From assembly GCA_051870755.1 (NCBI GenBank), contig JBJECE010000034.1:41390-105389 (forward strand): a stretch of DNA of 64,000 bases, given 5' to 3'. Under the pieces are notes generated by a model. That model ran no database searches, was not told the DNA's origin, and saw only the letters and a list, made by a program, of their open reading frames with translations. A program made the translations under genes and the position numbers. Positions 1-7,820 of this stretch are shown here, piece after piece. Position 1 is the first letter of the stretch. Each line of letters starts with the position of its first letter. The stretch is from W0P28-013 sp051870755 (GTDB lineage: Bacteria; Bacteroidota; Bacteroidia; Bacteroidales; Paludibacteraceae).

Positions 1-2
1 CC

Positions 3-710
3 GTGTGCTGCGTGGCAACTCTGTTTGCCGCCTGCGAGAAAAACGATGTAGGGTCTGCGTCCGGCATTTCTAAAGGCCACAAATGGGTTGACCTCGGATT
101 ACCCAGCGGTCTAAAGTGGGCAACCTGCAACGTGGGAGCCTCTTCACCCAAAGGCTATGGCGATTATTTCGCGTGGGGCGAAACCGCATCCAAACCGATT
201 TACTCTTGGAAAACCTATAAATGGGCAGCTACCACCTACGATGCCGCCAATAACGAATGGGATTTAGAAACAATCACCAAATACCAATCTGCTACTTATG
301 ATTATGATCCTAATTATAACTTTGCAGACAACAAAACCGTGCTTGACTCCGAAGACGATGCAGCCCGCGCTGCTTGGGGTGGTTCATGGCGCCTGCCTAC
401 CGTTGAAGAATGGGAAGAACTGCGCAGCAACTGCACTTGGACTTGGACAAAACGCAATAACGTGAATGGCTACGAAGTAAAAGGCCCCAACGGCAACTCT
501 ATTTTTTTTCCTGCGGCCGGTTATCGCGAAAATGGTGATTTTTATGGCGCAAACGACTACGGCTGCTATTGGTCAAGTTCGCTCTACACATCATCATACT
601 ATTCGGAGTCAACCTCGGCATATTGTATGGAATTCGAATCATACGGCGTGAACGAGGACGGCTACACCAGCCGTGATTTGGGATGCTCTGTGCGTCCGGT
701 GTGTGATTAG
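3..710 (+). CDS. Surface lipoprotein with FISUMP-like domain, 5' end cut by window
   Basis: The frame is open to the left window edge, so the true start and most of the signal peptide lie outside. The first visible residues read through LFAAC, a lipobox, so this is probably a lipoprotein missing only its signal peptide here. The mature part begins with the segment WVDLGLPSGLKWATCNVGAS, followed by GDYFAWGE, later WRLPTVEEWEEL, and ends with SVRPVCD. These are hallmarks of the repeated extracellular domain of Bacteroidales and Fibrobacter surface proteins (Fib_succ_major/FISUMP-like, related to DUF1566). The family has no established enzymatic role; a binding or adhesive function is only a guess. 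A hairpin followed by T residues lies about 110 bases downstream. Confidence 0.7.
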   Translation: MCCVATLFAACEKNDVGSASGISKGHKWVDLGLPSGLKWATCNVGASSPKGYGDYFAWGETASKPIYSWKTYKWAATTYDAANNEWDLETITKYQSATYDYDPNYNFADNKTVLDSEDDAARAAWGGSWRLPTVEEWEELRSNCTWTWTKRNNVNGYEVKGPNGNSIFFPAAGYRENGDFYGANDYGCYWSSSLYTSSYYSESTSAYCMEFESYGVNEDGYTSRDLGCSVRPVCD

Positions 711-741
711 AAGCAAGAACACGGATGTAAAAGCATAGACA

Positions 742-769
742 GTAGGGACGTATTGACTACGTCCGTAGA
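742..769. repeat. Diverged copy of the dispersed palindrome
   Basis: GTAGGGACGTA, a five-base spacer, then TACGTCC and GTAG. It is preceded by CATAGACA, exactly as at the copy at 15261-15288, but the core GGCATGCC is replaced. It is probably a variant member of the same repeat family. Confidence 0.55.
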
Positions 770-816
770 AGTAGGAATGCGGAGTGAGGAGTTTTCCTTG
801 CTCCGCGGCCTCCCAA

Positions 817-857
817 ACCCTCCCCGCCTACCGCAGGCAGGCTGAAGGAGGGCTTTT
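817..857 (+). terminator. Terminator-like hairpin downstream of the first lipoprotein gene
   Basis: CCCTCC at 818-823 pairs with GGAGGG at 847-852, with an inner GCCT/AGGC stem, followed by CTTTTTG. The T run is short and the element resembles another segment at about 1029-1062, so it may be a repeat used as a terminator. Confidence 0.5.
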
Positions 858-925
858 TGTGTCTGTTTTAGGGGTTGTAGAGATTTTAGATTTTTAACCT
901 TTTGCCTTAAACTTTATCTCTATAC

Positions 926-945
926 GGACGCGGCATGCCACGTCC
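926..945. repeat. Dispersed palindrome, GGCATGCC core
   Basis: GGACG-CGGCATGCCA-CGTCC: near-perfect inverted repeat with one mismatch pair. It is followed by CTACATTAA and then CTTAAACTCTTAAACTTTT, the same companion sequence found (in reverse orientation) at 63897-63942. Confidence 0.75.
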
Positions 946-1268
946 CTACATTAACCCCTTAAACTCTTAAACTTTTGCACTATTCCGATTTGCACTTTGC
1001 ACTATGTTTAACCCTACGCCCTACGGGCACTCCCTCTACCTTCGGTAGACAGGCTTTCAAAGGGGAGAACACGCACTAAAGTAGTTTCAGCGCCCAAAAA
1101 AAAAGCACTGTCCCATTGAAAAGGGGACGAGGAGCGCAGCGACGGGTGGGGTTCTACGAAAACTACATAAATTACGAAAACAACAACTTTTCAACTCTTA
1201 AACCTTGAAACTCTTAAACTCCTTCCATTTTTTTACAACCTGTGCCATATTTTGGCATAAGCAACAAC

Positions 1269-1276
1269 TACCTTTG
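1269..1276 (+). promoter_or_regulatory. Putative -7 element ahead of the 33-codon ORF
   Basis: TAccTTTG, the Bacteroidota sigma-A -7 motif, lies 24 bases before the ATG at 1300. A TTTG at 1251-1254 is only 14 bases upstream, closer than the usual gap of about 20, so the promoter is plausible but not ideal. Confidence 0.4.
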
Positions 1277-1299
1277 TATCGCAAAACAAACACACTACC

Positions 1300-1401
1300 A
1301 TGGACAAGAGCATCCTACAATCCGATTACGAACTTGTATCCGCACACAATGATTTACTAATCATCGAACGCAAGCGTTCGCAAGCAACATCCAACGACTG
1401 A
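1300..1401 (+). CDS. Possible 33-residue small protein upstream of the WYL regulator
   Basis: ATG at 1300 opens a 33-codon frame ending in TGA at 1399-1401. The peptide starts MDKSILQSDYELV and ends with a basic, polar tail (ERKRSQATSND). A -7-type motif lies just upstream and the ORF is 108 bases before the WYL-domain regulator. Its length is close to what chance allows, but the acidic front half, central LLII and basic tail look protein-like rather than random. I do not recognise a family. It could be a small protein linked to the regulator, a leader peptide, or non-coding. Confidence 0.3.
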   Translation: MDKSILQSDYELVSAHNDLLIIERKRSQATSND

Positions 1402-1467
1402 CAACAATTTTTGATCAAATTATCGCTTTGTGCCGGAATTATGCATAACTTATGCCAAAAAATTGCA

Positions 1468-1475
1468 TATCTTTG
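1468..1475 (+). promoter_or_regulatory. Putative -7 element of the WYL regulator gene
   Basis: TAtcTTTG followed by CAG, about 35 bases before the ATG at 1510. This matches the Bacteroidota -7 consensus; no clean TTTG lies at the ideal upstream distance. Confidence 0.5.
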
Positions 1476-1509
1476 CAGTGTAAAACTTTATCGAAATCAA
1501 TAATCAATT

Positions 1510-2427
1510 ATGGCTAATAACCTTTTCAACCGTTACATTTGGCTGGTCGATACGATTTCGCGCGCCAAACAGATTACTTACGAGGAGATCAACGAGCAGT
1601 GGCAACGCAACGAGAGCTTCAATCCGAAAGGCGAAAGTTTGGCGCTGCGCACCTTTCACAATCACCGCATGGCCATCGAGGAGTTGTTCGACATCAACAT
1701 CGAATGCAATCCGCACAACGGCTACCGCTACTACATCGAAAACGCCGAAGACCTGAAACGCAACGATTTGCGCACGTGGCTCATCAACACCTTTGCCGTA
1801 AACAATCTGATACACGAAAGTTATCACCTCAAACAGCGCATTCTGTTTGAATACATTCCGTCGGGGCAACAATTTCTGACACCCATCATTGCAGCCATGC
1901 GCGACGGTCGCACAATCACATTGACCTATCAGCGATTTTCGCAAAGCACACCGACCACATTCGAAGCCGAGCCGTGGTGCGTAAAGGTCTGCCGGCAGCG
2001 TTGGTACATGGTGGCCAGGTGCATCGCCTACGACAATCCGCGCATCTATGCACTCGACCGCATTCTCGATTTGGAAACGACCGACCATCGCTTTACGTTG
2101 CCGCCCGAGTTCGACGCCGAAGCCTACTTCAGACACGCGTTCGGGGTAACCGTGGACGAAAACTATCCGCCCGAAACGGTCAAATTGAAAGTGTACAATC
2201 AGCAAGTCTGTTATCTGCGCACACTGCCCTTGCATCAGTCGCAAACCGAAACCGAATGCGGCGACAACTACGCCATATTCAACTACTTTTTAAGTCCGAC
2301 CAACGACTTTCAACACAAATTATTGTCGATAGGCGCATCGGTAGAAGTGCTCGAACCGCATTGGTTGCGCCAAGAAATTTGTCAAGCAGCCCGCAAAACC
2401 GTCCAACTCAACAAGCAATATTGTTAA
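1510..2427 (+). CDS. WYL-domain transcriptional regulator
   Basis: A 305-residue protein. The N-terminal third (about 1-90) looks like a winged-helix DNA-binding segment, with a regularly spaced helical stretch around SLALRTFHNHRMAIEELF. The middle (about 115-200) matches the WYL sensor fold: a segment ITLTYQRFS, then WYMVARCIAYDNPRIYALDRI, the typical 'W-Y-L-x-A ... R-x-Y-x-L-D-R-I' pattern. A C-terminal WCX-like extension follows. WYL proteins are usually nucleotide- or nucleic-acid-sensing repressors or activators, often near defence genes, but none is adjacent here. The gene faces the prenyltransferase gene tail to tail with a 10-base gap. Confidence 0.85.
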   Translation: MANNLFNRYIWLVDTISRAKQITYEEINEQWQRNESFNPKGESLALRTFHNHRMAIEELFDINIECNPHNGYRYYIENAEDLKRNDLRTWLINTFAVNNLIHESYHLKQRILFEYIPSGQQFLTPIIAAMRDGRTITLTYQRFSQSTPTTFEAEPWCVKVCRQRWYMVARCIAYDNPRIYALDRILDLETTDHRFTLPPEFDAEAYFRHAFGVTVDENYPPETVKLKVYNQQVCYLRTLPLHQSQTETECGDNYAIFNYFLSPTNDFQHKLLSIGASVEVLEPHWLRQEICQAARKTVQLNKQYC

Positions 2428-2437
2428 TAATTGATTA

Positions 2438-3439
2438 TCAGTGAACTAACACCAAAATCACATTAACAATCGCCAAAATCAGGCAGAAAAAGGTAACCAA
2501 GTTGCGCGCCACGAGCCAACGAATCAGGAACCAATCCATATTGTGTTGGCGATAGAGTTCGAAATTGCCCATCGGACCCATCCACCAGCGCGGCTCAAAC
2601 GGAATCGCTTTGTCGTCCAAGTGCGCCGCCAGCGAATAAATCAGATAAATGCCCATCGGCAACAACGGGAGCGTCAGCAAATACGCCCAATGCAACTGCC
2701 CCACGGCCACACCGACTATCAGAATGGCGAACGGCAATATGTTGAACAGTCCCGAAAATGACAACATGGCGCCACGCGTCCGAAGCAGACGCGCAAAAGT
2801 CATTTTGCCGGCTTGCGCATCGGCTTTGAGGTCGAGCACAGCGTGCGAATAGACAATGTTCGTTACCAGCAGCCCTACCGCCACCGACACCCATACAATG
2901 TCGCCACTGAACACGCCGCCGGCCGCATAGTGCATACCAATCATCAGCAACGGCCCAAACATGACGCCGATGACCAACTCGCCCAAGCCATGGTAACCCA
3001 ACTCGAGCGGTTTGCCCGAATAGGAGATGCCCAGCAGCAAACCCGCCAACGCCATAACGGCAACAGACCAGCCGCGAAACACAAACACCACGCCGCCTGC
3101 CACGCCTGCCACGGCCAAAAAGCCACAAAACGCCGCAAGCAACTCTTTGGGCGTAGCCTCGCCCGACTCGATGTAGTGGCACTTCTCCATGTGCGTGCGA
3201 AACCCTTCGGCCGTAACCTTTTTGCGGGCTTCCACATCGTTGTGCCGATAGTCGAAATAGTCGTCGGCCAAATTGAAGCCAAGGTGCGCACACGCCACGC
3301 CGAACAACGCCACCAAAGCCAGCCACCACGAAAAATCGGGCTGCGCGGCGGCCATGGCCACAGCCAACAACGCCGGCAAAATGCTCTGCGGCAACGCAAT
3401 GTCGCGCGCGTTTTTTATCCAAAATTTCAGTTTATTCAT
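2438..3439 (-). CDS. menA: UbiA-family prenyltransferase, probably MenA-type
   Basis: A 333-residue polytopic membrane protein with about eight or nine hydrophobic segments. The first aspartate-rich motif is present as NLADDYFDYRHND at about residues 55-67 (the NxxDxxxD class), and a second acidic loop reads DLKADAQAGK at about 203-212. These bind the magnesium-prenyl diphosphate. In Bacteroidales such proteins usually act as 1,4-dihydroxy-2-naphthoate prenyltransferase in menaquinone synthesis, but the UbiA superfamily also makes other prenylated lipids, and no other men gene is nearby. A -7-like TAatTTTG lies 30 bases upstream of the ATG on the reverse strand (3470-3477). The assignment to UbiA is firm; MenA specificity is inference. 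Confidence 0.75.
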   Translation of the reverse strand: MNKLKFWIKNARDIALPQSILPALLAVAMAAAQPDFSWWLALVALFGVACAHLGFNLADDYFDYRHNDVEARKKVTAEGFRTHMEKCHYIESGEATPKELLAAFCGFLAVAGVAGGVVFVFRGWSVAVMALAGLLLGISYSGKPLELGYHGLGELVIGVMFGPLLMIGMHYAAGGVFSGDIVWVSVAVGLLVTNIVYSHAVLDLKADAQAGKMTFARLLRTRGAMLSFSGLFNILPFAILIVGVAVGQLHWAYLLTLPLLPMGIYLIYSLAAHLDDKAIPFEPRWWMGPMGNFELYRQHNMDWFLIRWLVARNLVTFFCLILAIVNVILVLVH

Positions 3440-3493
3440 ACGTTATCAACCATTTGTTTTCTGAATGCGCAAAATTACAACTTTTTTCGACAC

Positions 3494-3523
3494 AAAAAAA
3501 AGAATCCCGCAACAGCGGGATTC
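3494..3523 (-). terminator. Rho-independent terminator of the 3549-4373 gene
   Basis: On the reverse strand a perfect 9-base stem (GAATCCCGC / GCGGGATTC, loop TGTT) is followed by eight T residues. It lies 26 bases past the stop codon of the reverse-strand gene ending at 3549. Confidence 0.9.
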
Positions 3524-3548
3524 AGTTTCGGACAATGTCCGATATTTT

Positions 3549-4373
3549 TTAATACGTTTCGGTTACGCCGCGATATGTAATCTCTTTCGACGTGCCGGCA
3601 TAGACCACGTCTACATCGAGCGTTTCGCCGGTGCCGAGTTGCTGCGCCGTTATGTGCGTTTCGCCGGATTCGAAGCGGTTAGGATCGCGCAGCGAATACA
3701 CGACCAAATCGTCCATCTCATACGCCAGCGACACATTTTGTTCGAGCAGGAACACGCCTTTGCCCGACAGCACATAGTTCATGACATAAATGCCCGACAC
3801 AACCGTTTTTTTGCGTTCCTCTACCAGCCACTGTGCGGCAAATTGTGTATTGTCGTCGGCAAAAGCGGGCGTCGCGATTGTCCACGCACCGGCAGCCGTG
3901 CACTTCACCTCGACCAACGTATTGGCTGCCACTTGCCCGATGCAGGGTGAATAGACATAACCGGGATCGTAACACATTTTCTGCTGCCGATCAATCTGCA
4001 AGTTTTTGTCGGTATTGAGTATCAGCGCCCAAGCAGCGCCAACATCGGTCAGTTGGTGATTATCGACAACAATGATATGCGGTATCGCGCCTGTGTAACG
4101 CTGCAACACAAACAGCGTATCGCCCACCGATTCGAACACGGCGTAATCGGTAAATTGTGCCGCCGCCTGCATGCGCGTCAGGCTGTCGGCATACAACAGG
4201 TCGTTCAAATCGAACATTTCGGTTATAAACTCGCTCGTCATCGACCGCGCACACAAATACCAGCGATCTTCTATCTCCCAACCGCGTTGTGTGCGACGCC
4301 ACGGCTCGTTTTGTTCGCACGCAGTGAGCAGCAACGCCACCAAACAACTACAAATATACAAACTCTTTTTCAT
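3549..4373 (-). CDS. Hypothetical lipoprotein
   Basis: A 274-residue protein starting MKKSLYICSCLVALLLTAC; the lipobox LLTAC gives a lipidated Cys at residue 19. The mature chain is mixed polar with beta-rich stretches and no motif I recognise. It contains few cysteines and no membrane segment after the signal. It lies downstream of a predicted outer-membrane protein in the same direction (32-base gap), so the two are probably co-transcribed, ending at a strong terminator. Function unknown. Confidence 0.6.
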   Translation of the reverse strand: MKKSLYICSCLVALLLTACEQNEPWRRTQRGWEIEDRWYLCARSMTSEFITEMFDLNDLLYADSLTRMQAAAQFTDYAVFESVGDTLFVLQRYTGAIPHIIVVDNHQLTDVGAAWALILNTDKNLQIDRQQKMCYDPGYVYSPCIGQVAANTLVEVKCTAAGAWTIATPAFADDNTQFAAQWLVEERKKTVVSGIYVMNYVLSGKGVFLLEQNVSLAYEMDDLVVYSLRDPNRFESGETHITAQQLGTGETLDVDVVYAGTSKEITYRGVTETY

Positions 4374-4405
4374 ACGAATATCCTCCCAAAATAAGCATTA
4401 AACCA

Positions 4406-5059
4406 TCAGAAACGAGCGCCAACACCAATATTGACAAAACCTTTGTGGCCGACACCGATTTCGGCCGTGCCATACACGCGGTTGCCCACGCGCACGCCAA
4501 GCGCCGTCAGTTGGAACGCCGGCAATACGGCATCGAAACGCGGTTTCGGGTCGAGATAATCGCTCTCGATAGCAAAAAGCACGCCCACCGACACGCCCGA
4601 ATACAATCCGACAACGGGACGGTCGAGATACTGAAACCGTATCGATGGCAGAATGGACAACTGCGTTATATCGGTTGTCCCGACAAACGCATCGGTAACA
4701 CGGTCGTGCTGACGGCTGTATTTCCCCCCATAATAGACTTCGACGCCGAGATGCAGCCAATACTTGATGGCATAGCGATAATTGACGGCAAACGATGGCA
4801 ATATGGCCGCAGTGCGCGTATAGACATCGGGTGTAAACCAAGCGCCGGGACTTTCAAAATCGCCACACACATGGCAAAAACCGAAATAGCCGCCAAACCA
4901 CCCGTTCATCAGCGGGTCGCCCACCGAGAACTGCACATAATGGCGCGGAATGTCGCGTACGACAATCGCGTCGTCGTCGCTATCGGCAGCGCGCGCCACC
5001 GACACACAGCCGCACAAAACGGCTGCCAACAACAGCATTTTTTTTGAATAATTTTTCAT
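4406..5059 (-). CDS. Predicted small outer-membrane beta-barrel protein
   Basis: A 217-residue protein with an N-terminal signal peptide (basic start, hydrophobic LLLAAVLCG, cleavage near ARA-AD at about residue 24). The rest shows alternating hydrophobic and polar residues with aromatic girdles (for example VNYRYAIKYWLHLGVEVYYGG and TAEIGVGHKGFVNIGVGARF) and ends in a phenylalanine, as outer-membrane barrels do. No family was recognised. It is probably the first gene of a two-gene unit with the lipoprotein at 3549-4373. Confidence 0.6.
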   Translation of the reverse strand: MKNYSKKMLLLAAVLCGCVSVARAADSDDDAIVVRDIPRHYVQFSVGDPLMNGWFGGYFGFCHVCGDFESPGAWFTPDVYTRTAAILPSFAVNYRYAIKYWLHLGVEVYYGGKYSRQHDRVTDAFVGTTDITQLSILPSIRFQYLDRPVVGLYSGVSVGVLFAIESDYLDPKPRFDAVLPAFQLTALGVRVGNRVYGTAEIGVGHKGFVNIGVGARF

Positions 5060-5157
5060 AACCGCCTAAAAATAAGAGATTGTTTTCATAAAAGATGATG
5101 CTTCGAATACCCAAAACGTTGCAAAAATCGTACAAAAAAATGACAAAAAAACAACCA

Positions 5158-5189
5158 TTTGCAACATATCGCAAAATTTACTACCTTTG
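5158..5189 (+). promoter_or_regulatory. Bacteroidota sigma-A promoter of cysS
   Basis: TTTG at 5158-5161, a 20-base gap, then TAccTTTG at 5182-5189. The start codon follows 27 bases later. Both elements and the spacing match the Bacteroidota consensus. Confidence 0.8.
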
Positions 5190-5215
5190 TAGGTTGGATT
5201 TTATAGTACACATTT

Positions 5216-6679
5216 ATGGAAAATTCATTGCTGATTTACAATACGCTGACGCGTTGCAAAGAGTTATTCAAACCGCTGCATGCGCCGCACGTCGGTTTGT
5301 ACGTTTGCGGTCCGACCGTCTATGGCGACGGACATTTGGGGCACGCACGGCCGGCTATCACTTTCGATGTTTTGTATCGTTATCTGACGCATCTCGGCTA
5401 CAAAGTGCGCTACGTGCGCAACATCACCGATGTCGGTCATTTGGAACACGATGCCGACGACGGCGAGGATAAAATAGCCAAAAAAGCGCGCCTCGAGAAA
5501 CTCGAGCCGATGGAGGTCGTTCAACACTACACGTTGCGTTATCACAAGGCGATGGAGAAATTGAACGTGTTGCCGCCAAGCATCGAACCGCATGCATCGG
5601 GACACATCATCGAACAGATTGCGTTTGTGCAGAAAATTCTTGATGCCGGCTACGCGTACGTCAGCGAAGGGTCGGTCTATTTCGATGTCGAAAAATACAA
5701 CCGCGACCACCACTACGGCAAACTGTCGGGGCGGAATATCGACGAGTTGCTCGAAACGACGCGCGAACTTGATGGTCAGACAGAAAAACGGCGCAGCATC
5801 GATTTCGCATTGTGGAAAAAAGCCGCGCCCGAACACATCATGCATTGGCCGAGTCCGTGGAGCGAAGGTTTCCCCGGTTGGCACATGGAATGTTCGGCCA
5901 TGGGCACCAAATACCTCGGCGAGGAGTTCGACATACACGGCGGCGGCATGGACTTGATGTTCCCGCACCACGAGTGCGAAATTGCTCAAAGTGTGGCTGC
6001 ACTCGGTCACGAAACCGTGCATTATTGGATGCACAACAACATGATAACCATCAACGGGCAGAAGATGGGCAAATCGTTGGGTAACTTCATCACGCTCGAT
6101 GAATTTTTCACCGGTTCGCATCCGTTGCTGACACAGGCTTACGCGCCGATGACCATTCGTTTCTTCATTCTTCAGGCGCACTACCGCAGCACGGTCGATT
6201 TCAGCAACGAAGCGCTGCAAGCGTCGGAAAAAGGCTTGGCGCGCCTATTGGAAGCCTACGAACGTCTGCAAAAAATAGTGCCGGCGGCGCAATCGACCAT
6301 TGATGTAAAAGGGCTGCGCGACCGCTGCGAAGAGGCCATGTGCGACGACTTGAACACGCCGATTGTGATTTCGCACCTGTTCGACGCGTGCAAAGCCATC
6401 AACACCGTTGCCGACGGCAAAGGAACAATCGCAGCAGCCGATTTGGAAGAGTTGAAAGCCACATTCAAACTCTTTGTTGAAGACATTTTGGGACTGCAAA
6501 TGGCAACGCACGACAACGACAACGAAGCCTACAAAAAAGCGGTCGATTTGTTGTTGGATTTGCGGTTGCAAGCCAAACAAAACAAAGATTGGGCAACCTC
6601 GGACAAAATTCGTAACGAACTGACAGCCATCGGGTTCACCATAAAAGACACCAAAGATGGTTTCGAGTGGTCGATTTAA
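5216..6679 (+). CDS. cysS: Cysteinyl-tRNA synthetase
   Basis: A 487-residue class I aminoacyl-tRNA synthetase that charges tRNA-Cys in the cytoplasm. The HIGH signature is HLGH at residues 40-43, preceded by the zinc-binding Cys in YVCGPTVYGDGH, and the KMSKS loop is KMGKS at 283-287. Further family signatures are GFPGWHMECSAM and DIHGGGMDLMFPHHECEIAQ, which carry the remaining zinc ligands. The length is normal. The ATG follows a canonical promoter by 27 bases with no Shine-Dalgarno sequence. The TlpA-like gene follows 39 bases downstream and may be co-transcribed. Confidence 0.97.
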   Translation: MENSLLIYNTLTRCKELFKPLHAPHVGLYVCGPTVYGDGHLGHARPAITFDVLYRYLTHLGYKVRYVRNITDVGHLEHDADDGEDKIAKKARLEKLEPMEVVQHYTLRYHKAMEKLNVLPPSIEPHASGHIIEQIAFVQKILDAGYAYVSEGSVYFDVEKYNRDHHYGKLSGRNIDELLETTRELDGQTEKRRSIDFALWKKAAPEHIMHWPSPWSEGFPGWHMECSAMGTKYLGEEFDIHGGGMDLMFPHHECEIAQSVAALGHETVHYWMHNNMITINGQKMGKSLGNFITLDEFFTGSHPLLTQAYAPMTIRFFILQAHYRSTVDFSNEALQASEKGLARLLEAYERLQKIVPAAQSTIDVKGLRDRCEEAMCDDLNTPIVISHLFDACKAINTVADGKGTIAAADLEELKATFKLFVEDILGLQMATHDNDNEAYKKAVDLLLDLRLQAKQNKDWATSDKIRNELTAIGFTIKDTKDGFEWSI

Positions 6680-6718
6680 TTTAGAAAATAAAAATAACAA
6701 AAAAGGAGATACAAAATT

Positions 6719-7813
6719 ATGAAAACATCGTTCAAATTTCTGTCGGCATGTATCATAGCCGCCACTCTCGTTAGTTGCCAATGCCATTATTACCGAATCG
6801 ACGGCCGCGTAGGCGAAGAATGGGCTGATGGCACCATTCTGTGCTTCCCCGCCGGACAAAGAGACGCCGTTGCGTTGGATAGTGTTACCATCAACGCCGA
6901 TGGCACTTTCGCACTGCAAGGCATGTGCGACACGCCGCAGGTCTGCCTGTTGCGCCTGCAAAAAGGTGAAAGCCGCCACAATGCCAACGGTTACTTCGTA
7001 CTCGAGCCGGGGCACATCAACATTACCATCGGCGACGACAAATTCAGCGTATCGGGCACAGAACTTAATGAATTGGCCAACAAACACTTAAAATTAGCAT
7101 TCCCATTCGAGCAACAACTATCGGCCTTGTACAATCAATGGTTCGCAAGCGAGGACGAAAGCGAACGCGCAGCCATCGAACAGGCCTACGACAGCATCGA
7201 CGCCGAATATCGGAAACTCAACAAACAATTCGTCGAGCAGAACAACGACAACCTTGTCGGCGCATTTGTGTTCACGCAAACGGATTTGAGCGACGCCGAG
7301 CAAGCCGAGATACTGCAACAAGCCGGCGACGTTTTCAAAGCTCAACCGCAAGTACAAAAAATCGCCGAACGTGTCGAGCAACTGAAAAAGGTGGCCGTCG
7401 GAACGCAATTCACCGATTTCGAAATGGACGACCTCGACGGCAATCGCGTCCGGCTGTCGGATTTTGTAGGCAAAGGCAAATATGTGGTGGTCGATTTTTG
7501 GGCGTCGTGGTGCGCCCCATGCCGTCGCTCGATGCCGGCACTGAAAGCCTTGTACGAACAATACAACCAGCAAATCGACATCGTAGGCGTGTCGTTCGAC
7601 AAAGATGGGGACGCGTGGGAAGCGTGCGTAGCCACGCTTGAGTTGCCTTGGCATCACATGTCCGATTTGAAAGGTTGGCAATCGGAAGCCGCCTCCATCT
7701 ACTGCATCAACAGCATTCCGCACCTGATGTTGATAGACAACAACGGAACAATTGTGGCGCGCAATCTGTACGACAACACGTTGGCCGAAAAATTGCATGA
7801 ATTGTTCGACTAA
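6719..7813 (+). CDS. TlpA/ResA-like thioredoxin-fold lipoprotein with DUF4369-type N-domain
   Basis: A 364-residue lipoprotein: signal peptide with lipobox LVSC (Cys 20), then an N-terminal beta-rich domain of the DUF4369 type (about 25-120), a helical linker (about 120-220), and a C-terminal AhpC/TSA-Redoxin domain. The active site is WASWCAPCRRSMP with the CxxC at residues 265 and 268, and the cis-proline region is SIPHLMLID. Such proteins act in the periplasm as thiol-disulfide oxidoreductases, keeping secreted proteins or cytochrome apoproteins reduced. An AAGGAG stretch about 10 bases before the ATG is one of the few Shine-Dalgarno-like sites here. It is followed after 7 bases by the endonuclease gene, implying co-transcription. 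Confidence 0.85.
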   Translation: MKTSFKFLSACIIAATLVSCQCHYYRIDGRVGEEWADGTILCFPAGQRDAVALDSVTINADGTFALQGMCDTPQVCLLRLQKGESRHNANGYFVLEPGHINITIGDDKFSVSGTELNELANKHLKLAFPFEQQLSALYNQWFASEDESERAAIEQAYDSIDAEYRKLNKQFVEQNNDNLVGAFVFTQTDLSDAEQAEILQQAGDVFKAQPQVQKIAERVEQLKKVAVGTQFTDFEMDDLDGNRVRLSDFVGKGKYVVVDFWASWCAPCRRSMPALKALYEQYNQQIDIVGVSFDKDGDAWEACVATLELPWHHMSDLKGWQSEAASIYCINSIPHLMLIDNNGTIVARNLYDNTLAEKLHELFD

Positions 7814-7820
7814 AGCGGCG

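Larger units (their letters stand above)
711..1299. other. Repeat-rich intergenic spacer without a long gene
   Basis: This 589-base stretch has no convincing long ORF. It holds a palindrome at 742-769, a terminator-like hairpin at 817-857, a second copy of the GGCATGCC palindrome at 926-945, runs of the CTTAAACTC/CTTAAACTTT type at about 895-980 and 1186-1222, and a second hairpin-bearing segment at about 1029-1062. That last segment resembles 821-850: both have CTACC, a short loop, a complementary arm, then CAGGCT and an AAGG-rich end. The same palindrome plus TTAAACTCTTAAACTTT companion recurs near 15261 and 63923, so this is dispersed repeat DNA. Confidence 0.6.

Noticed and set aside
1504..2244. 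Long reverse-strand ORF opposite the WYL gene
   Set aside because: It is in the shadow of a clearly conserved protein, lacks a recognisable motif and has no promoter. The same reasoning applies to reverse ORFs over cysS, leuS, gldG and gcvP.
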